Source: Thecaphora thlaspeos (Eukaryota; Basidiomycota; Ustilaginomycetes; Urocystidales; Glomosporiaceae). Taken from it: DNA of 64,000 bases. Location: contig UWYS01000008.1 of NCBI GenBank assembly GCA_900291925.1, positions 744,001-808,000 on the forward strand. Reading direction: 5' to 3'. Both the position numbers and the translations under genes were made by a program. Below are positions 21,867 to 32,237 of the stretch, piece by piece; within the stretch, counting starts at the first letter, position 1, and every line of letters starts with the position of its first letter. A model generated the notes under the pieces. It was not told the DNA's origin. It did not search any database and was given only the letters and a program-made list of their open reading frames with translations.

Positions 21867-22462
21867 GCTAAGGCTCTCTTTCGCGCGGCGATCACGTGAA
21901 CCTTGGCAGAAGGGCAGGTCTGGTGTCCATTCCCACGCCGTCCAGCTTCAGGCGGTGGCAGCCGAGGGAAACGGAGGTGTTAAGTAAGCCCCTCTCCACC
22001 GTCCCGTCGTCTTCTCGCCGCCAAGGGCTGAGATAGATGCGCTCCCTATTGCGGCTAGTTTTCCATCGACGGACACCATGTGCTGGAGCTTGCCCGTGTC
22101 ATGCGACAATGTGCATACGTGGATACGGTGCACATGATCCCATGGCTCACAAACGAAGACGCCGCGGCGTGAGCTCGGGGACTGGGCTGGTGGTTACATG
22201 TTTTATATTGTACTCCGATGCTGCAATCACCGCTGCTTCGAGTGTAATGTACAGAGAGAGTGCGTAAGTTACAATACTGTAGGTCAGCGGAGCGTGTGTG
22301 ACAGACACCTTTTGCGCGGAAGCGGAAGAGCAATCCTCGGCCTTCGGGAAGAAGATTTCCCAGGAGTCGACCGGCGACCGGCGACCGGCGACCTCCTCTC
22401 TCCTCTACGCAGCAATCCTGAACCCCGACCCCGACCCCGTCCTCCACCTCCCCGGTCTCTGC

Positions 22463-24281
22463 TCACAGCTCAACTCCGCGGGCAGCCCAGGTGATGCAGT
22501 AGTGCCGGAGGAGGATGTCGAGCTCTTCCACCTCGTCCAGCCCTTCCAGCCTCGAGATCCTTTCCTTTTCTTGCGCCTCGAGCTCCTCCCAGACGCAGTA
22601 GAGGCTCTTGCCGTGTGACATTGTCGCACCGACGGTGCCTTCCGCCCACAGGTGGGTATAGCGGTCGGCCTGCGCTTGGATCGTTAGCGCCGCCTTGGCC
22701 CCGGGCAGCGACAGGTTGCGAGACTGGCACGATGGCGTGGCCGTGCGGGGTGAGGGGTGATCAGGAGAAGAAAAGCGAGGACATCGTCTCGAATCAGCCT
22801 CAACAGCATCCCTCCTCTCCTCCTTCCGAACCAAACGTCGACCGTGCGAGGGGGTTCTAAGGCCCGACAATGACTCACCTCCAGGTTCTGCAGCAGCACC
22901 TTGCCAAAGCGGCTGACCTGTGCGGACGCGGTCGCCTCTTCCGCGTCGCCCGCAAGGCACATATCGTAGCCTACCGCCGCTAGCCGGTCGAACCTGCGAC
23001 CAAAGTAGGCCAACATCGCATCGGCCGACTCGGGTTCGATGTAAGCCAGGACGCACTCAAATAAGAGGAGCGTGGGTACCGAAGGGTCGAGATCCGAGAG
23101 CAAGAGATCGGCCGCAATACCGCCAGCGCCAGAGGCTTGTTCCTCTTCAAAGTCTCTCAGGTCGAACGGGCAGATCGAGTAGCACTTGCTTCGAAGCGAG
23201 TCCGACGACGACAACGACGTGGGCGCACTAGAGGTCGGGTATGCCTCCTCGGTTTCGGCATCAGCATCGAGCCCTTCGAGGTGGGACTGCAGCCTGGGGC
23301 TGCGACGAATGCTGGAGACCTTCTTGGCAGTGACCTGGGGGAAGTCGAGCTCGAGGTAGTGCTTCAGGTGACGCTTGAGCTCCGGCGATGCCTGTGGTCA
23401 AATAAGACGGTAAGATTGCGCGCAGTGTATGGCAGGGATCAGCCGGCTGTTACAGCACACCACTTGGCATTCATCCCACGCCACCGCGGACTCACCATGG
23501 TCCTCCAGTACCTGCTATCGCTCCCTGCGCCCAGGCTGATGATCTGCCTCCCCTTGCCCTTGCCCTTGTATTTTCCATTTTCGTCGTCGCCGTCATCGTC
23601 TTGACCCTGGAGCAGGAACTTCTCGGCGAGCTGGTCGATTGACCTACATCGCAGGTAGGTCCCTATGTTGATCAGCGGTGGCCTTCGGGCTCCCGGTCCT
23701 GCACCCGCAAAGGATGCCAGAGGGTTCGCCGGACCTCTGATCGCCTCGCAGGGTTTGCTGTAGCCATAGGCAAAGCCCGAGCCGGTCCGACCCGAGCTCG
23801 CGGACAAAGGTTGGCCGTAACGGGGAGCCGAAAATTGTAGAGTTTCGGCCTGTGTGGGCGCTCTCCAAGAAGGGCCGCCCAGGCTGTGACGGTCGATCGG
23901 CAAGGACGACGCGGTGGTGTGCTGTGGGAACGACGATGGGTCGCGCTGCGGTGCTGCGTTCGAGACCAGGTCCTCTGAGTAAGGGTCAGGCGGCAGGTAG
24001 CCTAGTCTGAGGGCCGAGAGGCGGGAGAGGAGTGCGTCCGAGTCGGTGCCCCTAATGGCATCGTCCGCCAAGGCCCTGTCCCTCTTTGTGTCTTGGCCGA
24101 CTGAACGGCCTCGGTGTCCTCGAGGCAGGCCGAGTGAGAGCGCGGGTGATGCTGACGACGTTGACGACGTTGACGACGTCGACGACGATGATGGACCTCC
24201 TTCCGCCGACGTTGGCAGCGCAAAAGCCCGAGACAGCGGAGGAGAGTCGGCCAAGGGATTGCGCAGGGGTGTCGATGCCAT
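22463..24281 (-). CDS. PPM1: Leucine carboxyl methyltransferase of PP2A (Ppm1/LCMT1)
   Basis: SAM-dependent enzyme that methylates the C-terminal leucine of the PP2A catalytic subunit, controlling B-subunit assembly. Minus-strand exons 24281-23496, 23391-22879 and 22723-22463 give 519 residues, all joins in phase 0, donors GTGAGT. The SAM-binding loop IISLGAGSDSRYW closes exon 1. Exon 2 holds KHYLELDFPQVTAKKV and the acidic motif PTLLLFECVLAYIEPESADA, both standard for LCMT. Exon 3 ends in RHYCITWAARGVEL, close to the family C-terminus. A disordered N-terminal extension of about 100 residues and an insert (RSPRLQSHLEGLDADAETEE) make it longer than yeast Ppm1 (328 residues). Confidence 0.92.
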
Positions 24282-24839
24282 CGGCGCTTGCTGCGGCTGT
24301 CGCTCAGGACAAAGGTGGTGATGGATGTGGTGGTGGTTGTGGTGGTGGCGGAGGAGGCCTAGCCCGGATTTATCGAGTGAATGCCCAGGTGGAGCGTTGG
24401 ACAGATGGGGCTTGGCCGGCTCGGAGGACGTTGGTGCGGTGGATGAGGCAAGCTTTAGGGAATGGGGTCAGAAAGGCGCAGAGGCGGAAGCACACGAGGA
24501 GGCCAGATGTCGAAAAGGTGGAGTTCTAGTTACCGCTTTCTTCTGGAGGTGGAGCGCCGCGCGGCGACCCTTGAGCGTCAAGCAGAGAGGCCCGAGCGCG
24601 GCGGCAGCGAGCGCCGACACCGGGAGCGCGTCGCCGTAAGTCCTCACAGCCGGCTGGCCGGCCAAACCCTCTCCACCAACACCACCCACGCATGCAATGG
24701 CGCAATCCCCCCGCCAAGCCAGACCGCCTTAACCTCTCCTCTCGCCCTTCCGTACCTCCTTGACCCTCGTCCCAACACAGATTTCGTCCTCCCGCACCCC
24801 TCGCCAGCCCAGCCACACCGCCCCGAGCACATCTTTAAG
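24282..24839. promoter_or_regulatory. Divergent promoter region PPM1 / CmcJ-like gene
   Basis: A 558-base gap between two outward-facing start codons. A TGGTGG-type repeat lies at about 24312-24355, and a pyrimidine-rich leader precedes the plus-strand ATG. I could not assign individual factor sites. Confidence 0.5.
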
Positions 24840-25947
24840 ATGTCAGCTACCACCAGTGCCACCGCTACCACCGCCGCTCTCGGCTCGACCGGGACGCTGC
24901 GGACGACAAAGGGCGTCATCAACTACCTCGACCGCTCCGTCGACAAGCCCTACACCTACCTCTACGAGCAGGACAAGGAGCCCGCCAACAACCATGTCTA
25001 CGTCTCGCCAGCCGTTGAGATCCGAGACCTCCGCGGCATCACCGAGCAAGAGCAGCACCGCGCCGGCTTCAACACCAACGAGGCCGGCTTCCAGGTCGTT
25101 GAAGGCTTTGGCAAGAGCGAGACCGCCCAGGCGTGGGCCGATCACAAGTGGGACGACGAAGGGTGGCTCAAGTCGACCTACTACGAGGACGTCGACCAGC
25201 TGCTCAAGGGACAGCTCGGCGTCACGTCGACCTTCATCTTCGACCATACCGTGAGAAAGAGGAGGACAAAGGCCGACGAGAGCCTTGCCGACACGCCCGA
25301 GAACCGCACGCCCGTCGCGTTTGCGCACAGCGACCAGAGCCGCAAGGCGGGCGAGCACCGTATCGCCAAGCACCTCGGCCAGGACGTGCTGGACAAGGTC
25401 AAGCGCGGCGAGCTGCACGCACAGCTCATCAACGTCTGGAGGCCGCTGCGGGGCGAGGCTTGGGACACGCCGCTGGCTGTCGCCGACAGTCGCACCGTCA
25501 GCCGCGGCGAGAAGGGCAATCCGCCCGACTGGGTCGCCACGGAGCTGCGCTACCCGGATTGGTCCGGCGAGACACTTTCGGTGAGTACAAGGATTCCCTG
25601 ACCGATGCTTGTCCGCCCGCCTGCCCGCCTGCCCGCCCGACAACATTCGTTTCACTTGCAAGAGGATACGCTATTGACTATGCGCGCGACGACACCGCTT
25701 GATCGGTGGCCACTGTTTTTTCTGCCGGTAGATCCATCACAACCCAAACCACCGCTGGTACTACTACTCGGGCCTACCGACGAGCAAGGCGATCCTGCTC
25801 AAGTGCTACGACTCGGAGACCGAGACGAGGACGCCGCACACGGCATTCACCGATCCGCTGACGCCGTCCGACGCCGAGCCGCGCTGGAGCGTCGAGGTGC
25901 GCGTGCTCGCCATCACCGATGCTAAACTCAAGGAGGGCCAGGCCTGA
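24840..25947 (+). CDS. CmcJ/AsaB-like 2-oxoglutarate/Fe(II)-type hydroxylase/desaturase
   Basis: Exons 24840-25580 and 25732-25947 (intron GTGAGT...GTAG, 151 nt) give 318 residues. The upstream in-frame extension to 24462 is not protein-like, so the ATG following a pyrimidine-rich leader was chosen. Family hallmarks are INYLDRSVDKP near the start, VEIRDLRG, FIFDHTVRKR, then a proximal iron-binding HxD (AFAHSDQS), INVWRPL, and in exon 2 NPNHRWYYYSG and the distal histidine in RTPHTAFTDP. This is the fungal family related to cephamycin methoxylase subunit CmcJ and to AsaB. Members act on secondary metabolites or small hydrocarbons, and most are uncharacterised. No biosynthetic genes sit beside it, so a stand-alone catabolic or detoxifying role is as likely as a cluster role. 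Confidence 0.85.
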
Positions 25948-26422
25948 GCCGGCGTGGCGTGTGGTCGTCTACTATTCTTGGTCCGCTCTGTGTTGCTGAT
26001 TCTCGCTGTATCTTATTCCACGCCCTGGACCGCGCGTTGTCTTTGTACCGTCATCATTCCCTGAAGGCACTTTGTCTCGAGGCGTTTGGAAGTGTACGAT
26101 TGGCTCGAGGAGTAGCAGGGCGGCGGTCGGTCGACTCTCTGCCAGCGAGGCCGTCAAGAGGGGGTTCCACGTACGTGGTGCAAGGCCATGCTCGCCGTGT
26201 GCGAGCAATGTGAGAGAGAGGCATGAGAGGCGTCTGCGCGTAGCCTCCACACACACTTTGACGTGGGCCGAGGCAGAAGGCGCGATGAAATCATCGACGC
26301 GCAGCCCTCGAACCCTGCCGCTGCCTTCCATCCAGCCCTGGTCGATCCTGCATCCTTTTTCCTCCCTCTTCCCTACCACCACACCCTGCGTCGGCCCGCG
26401 CTCTTCTCCACCCCGCCTCACC
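25948..26422. other. Intergenic region, CmcJ-like to FIT gene
   Basis: A 475-base gap holding the 3' region of the oxygenase gene and the promoter of the FIT gene. The last 100 bases are C/T-rich. Nothing else is recognised. Confidence 0.45.
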
Positions 26423-27846
26423 ATGTCGACAGCCACCGCCTCGCGGCGACCCGCGCCAGCACCGGCATCGGCATCCGCTCCGCTGCCCATGGGGCTCCAG
26501 CGCTACCACCTCCTCTACCTTGCCCACTTTGCCGCCATCGTCGTCCTCGGCACCCTCTACTCGATCTCCACCGGGTCGCACCACGCCAACCTCCACTCGA
26601 CCATCTCGCGCGGCTCCACCTCGCCCCCTCCAGCTTCTGAGGGGCAAGGAGCAGGAGCAGGAGCAGCAGGAGCGGGCTCCACCCAGCTCCCGCCCCTTCC
26701 CACTACTCTTCTCCCTCCCACCCACGTCTACAACTACTGGACAAACCGGAAGAACCTCGTCAACCAGATCTTTGTCAAGCGTGCATGGTTCTGGACCACC
26801 GTCGTATGGGCCCTCCAGTGTCTCGTCCTCAGAACGAGGAACGGCGCCAGAATCGTCAGCAAGAGCATCGGCGTCGATGTCGATGACAAGGGTGACCTCA
26901 GGGTCAAGCAGAATGGAGGGACCAAGATGCAGGGACAGTCAACGCCCACAATGACGAATCCCGTGACCAAGAGCACCCTCCGGTGGCTGGTCGCAACCGC
27001 ATTCTGGCGTGAGTAGACTCGGATCAACGCAAGGACGACAGACGCAGAGCCAGCTGTAATTGACTCAAAGAGCGATCGATATGCCGTCCCTTTCGCCTGA
27101 TTCGGCCAACGTTTCTGCCACACAGTGTGAGTATTGAACCCCCACCCGCATACGCGGCATACTCAGCGTCAATAGCTTCGAAGCCGTACTGACTTTCCAC
27201 CTTCACCTCATCCGTCCCACCTTGCCTCGCCGCCTACAGACTCTTTACCAGCTGGTTCTTCGGACCACCTCTCGCGGAACGCATCCTGACCGCCACCGGC
27301 GGCATCTGCATCCCCTCTGCCGGCGTTGCAGGCGAAGTCGACGCCTCCTTCTGCCGCACGCGCTCCACCATCACCTCCAAGACGAACCCGGACCTCTTTT
27401 CCAAGTTTTCGCTCGCCTCCGACTCGACGACACCAGGTAGCGCCGCCGCGGCTCTCAAACCTCTCTGGCGAGGCGGGCACGACATCTCGGGCCACATGTT
27501 CCTCATGGTACTCTCTGCGCTCTACCTTTTGGAAGAGATTAGTCCGTACCTTCCGCACCTCCTGCCCGAATTCATCGCCAACCTGTACCCAAGACAAGGT
27601 TGGAGCGTGGTGAACCCTTTCGTGATGCGAGTCGCGCCCGTCGGGAGCAGGAAGAAGACGGAGGAACAGGGTGAACGACAGATCGACATCAAGGCGGTCG
27701 CGGTGGTAGGAGGTGTGCTGGCGCTCGTCGCACTGTGGAGTTGGATGCTCCTCATGACGGCCGTCTACTTCCATACGCCCCTGGAAAAGGTCACCGGTTT
27801 GCTGGTCGCGGTGGCTTGTTGGACCGTCCTGCCCAAGGGCGGTTGA
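26423..27846 (+). CDS. FIT family (fat storage-inducing, Scs3/Yft2-like) ER membrane protein
   Basis: ER membrane acyl-CoA diphosphatase family needed for normal lipid droplet budding. Exons 26423-27008, 27126-27126 and 27240-27846 give 397 residues. Signatures: a first membrane helix (YLAHFAAIVVLGTLYSI), the FTSWFFGPPL block, the catalytic-histidine motif GGHDISGHMFLMVLS, and the second histidine in VYFHTPLEKVTG near the C-terminus. The middle exon is a single T. Exon 1 ends in phase 1 (C) and the last exon must start in phase 2 (A), and the T between two well-formed introns makes the CTA leucine codon in FWLLFTSWFFG. A single-intron model puts the last exon in a frame that stops quickly. 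The Ala/Gly-rich loop near residues 70-90 is not conserved. Confidence 0.82.
27126..27126 (+). other. Predicted one-nucleotide exon of the FIT gene
   Basis: The base T at this position is preceded by a canonical acceptor (GCCACACAG, with pyrimidines upstream) and followed at once by a canonical donor (GTGAGTATTG). The flanking introns (117 and 113 nt) are of normal size for this genome. Including it restores the reading frame across a strongly conserved family block. RNA evidence has not been seen. Confidence 0.65.
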
Positions 27847-28600
27847 ACTGGTAGACCAAGGACGACAGGACGGTGTCTTGTCGATGGTACGAAGGGAAAT
27901 GGGACGTGAGAGGGCGGCGAGTTGAGATGGACGACGATTTCCTCTTGCAGCGGTGTAGATGGAACGCAAGGAATAAAAGCAGTCCTCGGAACACTTACAT
28001 ATCTTGGGCCGTTGCACAGTCGAAGTCGCACACGGTGGCGGCGCCGCCTCTCTCCCTCGCTCGAACGTTGTGCTGCATTGTGTTGCGTGGCCATGTGCTG
28101 ATCGTCATGGGACATTGGACAGATGTGCAATGATTGATACTAATACAAGAAAAGCCACTCGCTCACTCGCCATGCGGAGGAGCTGAATGGTTCTTATGTA
28201 ACTATGTTGACCTTTTTAGAAGCGAAGAGACGAGACTGGAAGAGGGGATCGTGTGTGGGTGCGGCACGTGCGCAGGGCGTGCGCGTCTGGGGTGATCGGC
28301 CGTCGCACTGAGGCCTCTCTTTTTCCCCGCTGCTCGGCCCTCTTCCCTCCCTCTCTCTCTCTCTATCTCCCACCATATCTCTTCCTCTTCGTCGCCGCCG
28401 CCATCGGCGTGCTCTTTGTCGTTTGTCCACCCTGTCCCTCCCTTGTGCTTGCCGCTCGACGGCGCTCGACCGGCGTGCCGGGGGCCCTCTCGAGCTCAGG
28501 TCCTCTGCCGTTCCTGCCCGCGACCCATTATGCCTCTTCTCTCCCCGCCTATGCCTCGCCTGTGCGGCGGTCGATCTCCGGGATGGGATTGACGTACGGA
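27847..28600. other. Convergent intergenic region, FIT / LrgB-like
   Basis: A 754-base stretch between two converging stop codons. It includes a short TCTC run near 28353. Frames crossing it are shadows of the LrgB-like gene or chance frames. Confidence 0.45.
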
Positions 28601-31600
28601 CTAGACCATAGGCATCGACGCACCAGCGAACTGCCTGACGATGTCGACGATGGCCGGGATGGCGGCGCAGATGAGGAGAAGCGCGCCGAACAGGACGAAG
28701 GCCAAGCTCGCCACGGCCATCGTCCTGGGACGCGAGATGAGCGAGCTCGCCCCAATCGCTCCTGCCGTCGAGCCCAACGTCACACCGACGGCGATGTGAT
28801 CGTCCATATCCACCCTCATCATCTTGAAGAAAGGTTCCTTTAGGATGGCAGCCAGAATACCGGTGACCACGACCATGATGACGGTGATTTTCTCGTCGGC
28901 GCCGACGTTGTTGGCCATTTCGATGGCCAGAGGCGTACTCATGAACCGTGCGGAAAAGGCGAGGGAACGTGTGTCGTCCAGACCGAAGAGATGACCGATG
29001 TACGGCCAGAAGAAGAGCGAGAGCGCCGCACACGGCGTGAGGATCAGCATCATCCTCGTAAAGTTTTCCGCGAGGTCGCGACGGTAGCGATACATCGGCA
29101 CCGCCAGCGCGACGATGCCGGCATCGAGCGTGGAAAACAGCACATCTCCCGCACCCGGGACCGGACCCGTGTAGCCGGAGAGAGACCAGAGTACAGAGTA
29201 CTTGGCTCCGTTGCTATAGTAGCCCAGCACACCAGCGAGCGAAAGTCCCTTCATCTCGCCAAATGCCCAGATGATAAAGACCGTCGCGACGGACGTCGTC
29301 AGGATAGGGTGCAGGTAGCGTCGCCACTTTGGTGGGACGATGGTGATCGACGCCAGGAAGGTGAGCAGGTTGATGCCGAGGAAGAGCGGTAGGGCGAAGT
29401 CGTAGACGAAGAAGAGGGGGATCCCCACGATGAAGACGATAAAGTAGATCAGGGGCGTAATGAGGTCGGCGAACCACTCAGAGAGGCGCTCGACGGCATT
29501 GTGCTCGCACGCGCTCGAGCCGGATCTCTGCGACGAGGTGTTGTTGCGTCGAGAGCCGGTCCCGTCGACATCCTCGTCCGAGTCCGTGTCGTCCTCTCCC
29601 TTCTCACCATCGCCGTACTTGGCGGTGCGGCGGGGGGCAGACTCGACCTCGCCCTCCTTCTCCTCGGTGATGTCGCTGGCGCCCTTGCGGTGCTTGCCGA
29701 CATCCAGCGCCGACGAGCACGATGCGTGAGGGTTCTGCATCGTCATCTGGCTATCGGCCTTGGAAGGTCGACGCGAGTCGGCCACGATGGCATCCTTGTC
29801 GAACACGACCGAGAGCTTGCGCGACTTGACGTACGCCTCGTCGAACGAGAAGTTGGCAAACTGGTCGGCGATGGCGGATCCGGGCGAGTCTGACTTGGGG
29901 AAGCGACTTGTCGAGGGGTGGACGTGGACGACGCTCGCTTCTTGCGCCGCCGGAGCGGGTGGGAGCGGGGAAATGACGTCGGGAGCGGCGGCGGTAGGGG
30001 CAACGACGACGGGTCGAGCGGGTACAGGCTGCACCCGTTTCGGCGTGGAGGGCCTGTCGCTGCGGACCCTGTTGCTGCTGTTCGATCGACCCGTCTCGAG
30101 GGCGCGTGTCATTGACCTTCCTCGCTGCAGTCCAGGTGCATGGTGATGACGGTGGTGGTGGTGATGGTGGCAGTGGTAGGGGTGCCTGTGCTGAAAGAAG
30201 CCGTCGCAGTGCGCCTCTGGCGATCCAGTCATGCTCGCGACGTCAGCCGGCGTCGCGACGGCGGGATCGCCCTGCTGCCTCGCCGTCTCGATCTGAACGT
30301 ACATGATCTGCAGCCTCTCGTCCTCGTACCTCGACCTGCTCTTGCCCATCGTAATGTGGCTGACCGGAGCAGTGACGATGGCTGTGAGGTCGTTGAGGCC
30401 CGTCGCGATGGTGCTGAGTCCACGTTTGCCGCCGGAAGAGCTGAGCACCTTTGCCAGCTCGCCGCCTGCGAGCGTGGCGTTGCTGTTGCGTCTCGACTGG
30501 ATGCGGCGCAGGTCGGCCTTTCTCTGTCGACGTTGCTTGACCTTGGCCGGTTGCTTTTCGATCCAGGAAAAGGCGCGGTAGAGTAGGACAGGGAAGACAA
30601 AGGCGGCCACCTGGCTGATGGCGAACCAGGCCGTGAGCAGTGCGATTTCCTTGCCCGGAATCACCTCCCTGGCCGGGATGAGGATGAAGGAGGGCGTAAA
30701 CATGACCGACATGTTGCGCAGGCAGAAGTCGCACGGCGGCGCGATGAGCTTCATGACGGGCTCGAGGAAGCGTCGATGGCTCTCGTCGGGACGAGGTTGG
30801 CCGAGCTGCTTCTCTGGGTCGGTCGGGGACTGCTTGTGGCCCGGGAACTTGAGGGAGAGCCAGTCAAGGAGGAGGAGCATGCCAAAGAGGAAGGCCATGC
30901 CAAGAACGGGGGCCGGGAAGCGGAAGGGCGCGCGGTCGATGCCGATCTTGATGGCCCAGCAGAGGACGAGGATGGAGACGATGCCGAGCGGTATGTGGAT
31001 CCACGAGGTGAACAGGTTGCGTTTCTGGCTGTCCCATGCCTGTCGGAGGGCGGTACGAGCAAAGGAGAAGAAATGGTGGAGAAATGGTGGAGTCAGCGGG
31101 TGGCGTCGACAAGCGTCGGGAGGTTGACGTAGCGTGCCCGTCAATCCTTGGCGCCTCTCGAATGCGTGCCGGCCAAGCAGACGCTAGGCTGTGACGGCGC
31201 ACACGGATACCTTGTTCTCCAGCACGTAGCCTACCACAACCTTGGCGAAGCCATAGCCACGCGCCTCCTGAAATGCCCAAGATTGCACAGCAAGAGGGCG
31301 AGGAGGAGCGGGCCAAGACGCGGTGCGGATGATGATATCGACCCAGGCCTAGACAAATTCCAGCGGCCGGAATCCGGCAGCATTTTCACACGTCGAAACC
31401 GCACCACCGCCCAACGGCCTGGATCTGCATCCTGCAGAGTACTGTAGTGTCCTTGGCAGGCAGGCAGGCCGACAAACAACACCACCTGCCGCCAGTTAGC
31501 CCCCCTCCTCGAGCTGACATGTGCTGGCGCACGTCGACCCTCCAAGACGCCGTGGACGCGTCGGATTCCATGATCCTGCATGCATCGACCGTCGAGCAAG

Positions 31601-32237
31601 CTTCCACCATGCTGCAGACGTCACCACCACAAAGCAAAGGACGACCCCCTTCGATGACGAGCAAGGGAAAACCCACCAGGGCTAACGCGTCGCCTACATC
31701 TCGCAGATTGCGGTTTCTTTCGGGACGGTGGCAGCTGCTGCTCGAGGAAGAGGACGTGTGGATTGAGGCCGCCTCGATATCGATGTCGCTTGACCTGGCA
31801 GTGACCGTAGCCGTAATCGCTGGCAGTGGTGCCGATGCGTCATCGTCGAGAGGCTTCGACTTGATCTCGGGAGAAGGCGGTACCATCGTCTTGGGATTGT
31901 CGTCGACGTCGACCTCTTTGCTGCTTCTATCGCTCGATGAGACGGCATCGATCCTTCCCGGGACCGAGGCCTGCTCTGCCTTGCTCGTGTCGACATTGCC
32001 GCTTCTCGGAGACGACGGCTCGTCGTCGATGACGTACGCAGACGACTCCGCCGTAGGTGGTCGCACCGTGATGGGCGGAGGGCGACGTGGTGTTGAGGTG
32101 TCGCCAAAGTGTAAGTTGTCCCGCGGGCTGACCACGGGTGATAATGTACTTGAGGTCGAGGCTGAGGCGGGTTCTGATGACGGCTGAGAGCGTCGATGTG
32201 TTTCCATGGTATACCTTGGGTTTATTGGTGTCGACAT
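28601..32237 (-). CDS. LrgB/CidB-like multi-pass membrane protein (fungal)
   Basis: Minus-strand exons 32237-31677, 31348-31211 and 31039-28601 give 1045 residues, all joins in phase 0. Exon 1 encodes a long Ser/Thr/Pro-rich N-terminus ending NLRDVGDALAL. Exon 2 is AWVDIIIRTASW... to GYVLENK. Exon 3 opens AWDSQKRNLFTSWIHIPLG and holds an LrgA-like half (MFTPSFILIPAREVIPGKE) and an LrgB half (FMSTPLAIEMANNVGAD, VGVTLGSTAGAIGASSL). A roughly 300-residue loop between them has a histidine cluster (CHHHHHHRHHH). Bacterial LrgAB/CidAB are holin-like, and plant PLGG1, the same two-domain fusion, carries glycolate and glycerate. The fungal function is not established. An ATG at 31144 in exon 3 frame would give an 847-residue form lacking exons 1 and 2; I prefer the spliced form because it gives continuous helical sequence. 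Confidence 0.78.

Larger units (their letters stand above)
20161..22462. other. 2.3-kb intergenic region rich in simple repeats
   Basis: Lies between the ERT1 start and the PPM1 stop, both on the minus strand, so it includes the ERT1 promoter and the PPM1 3' end. It holds a long GA tract (20890-21025), a period-7 repeat (21144-21184) and a GTCC repeat (20481-20499). A minus-strand frame at 21279-21866 is listed separately as doubtful. I see no RNA gene. Confidence 0.5.

Noticed and set aside
28601..31144. LrgB-like protein as a single exon starting at 31144
   Set aside because: Its first 35 residues are Pro/His-rich and coincide with a branch site and pyrimidine tract. Splicing at 31039/31211 and 31348/31677 yields continuous helical sequence in phase.
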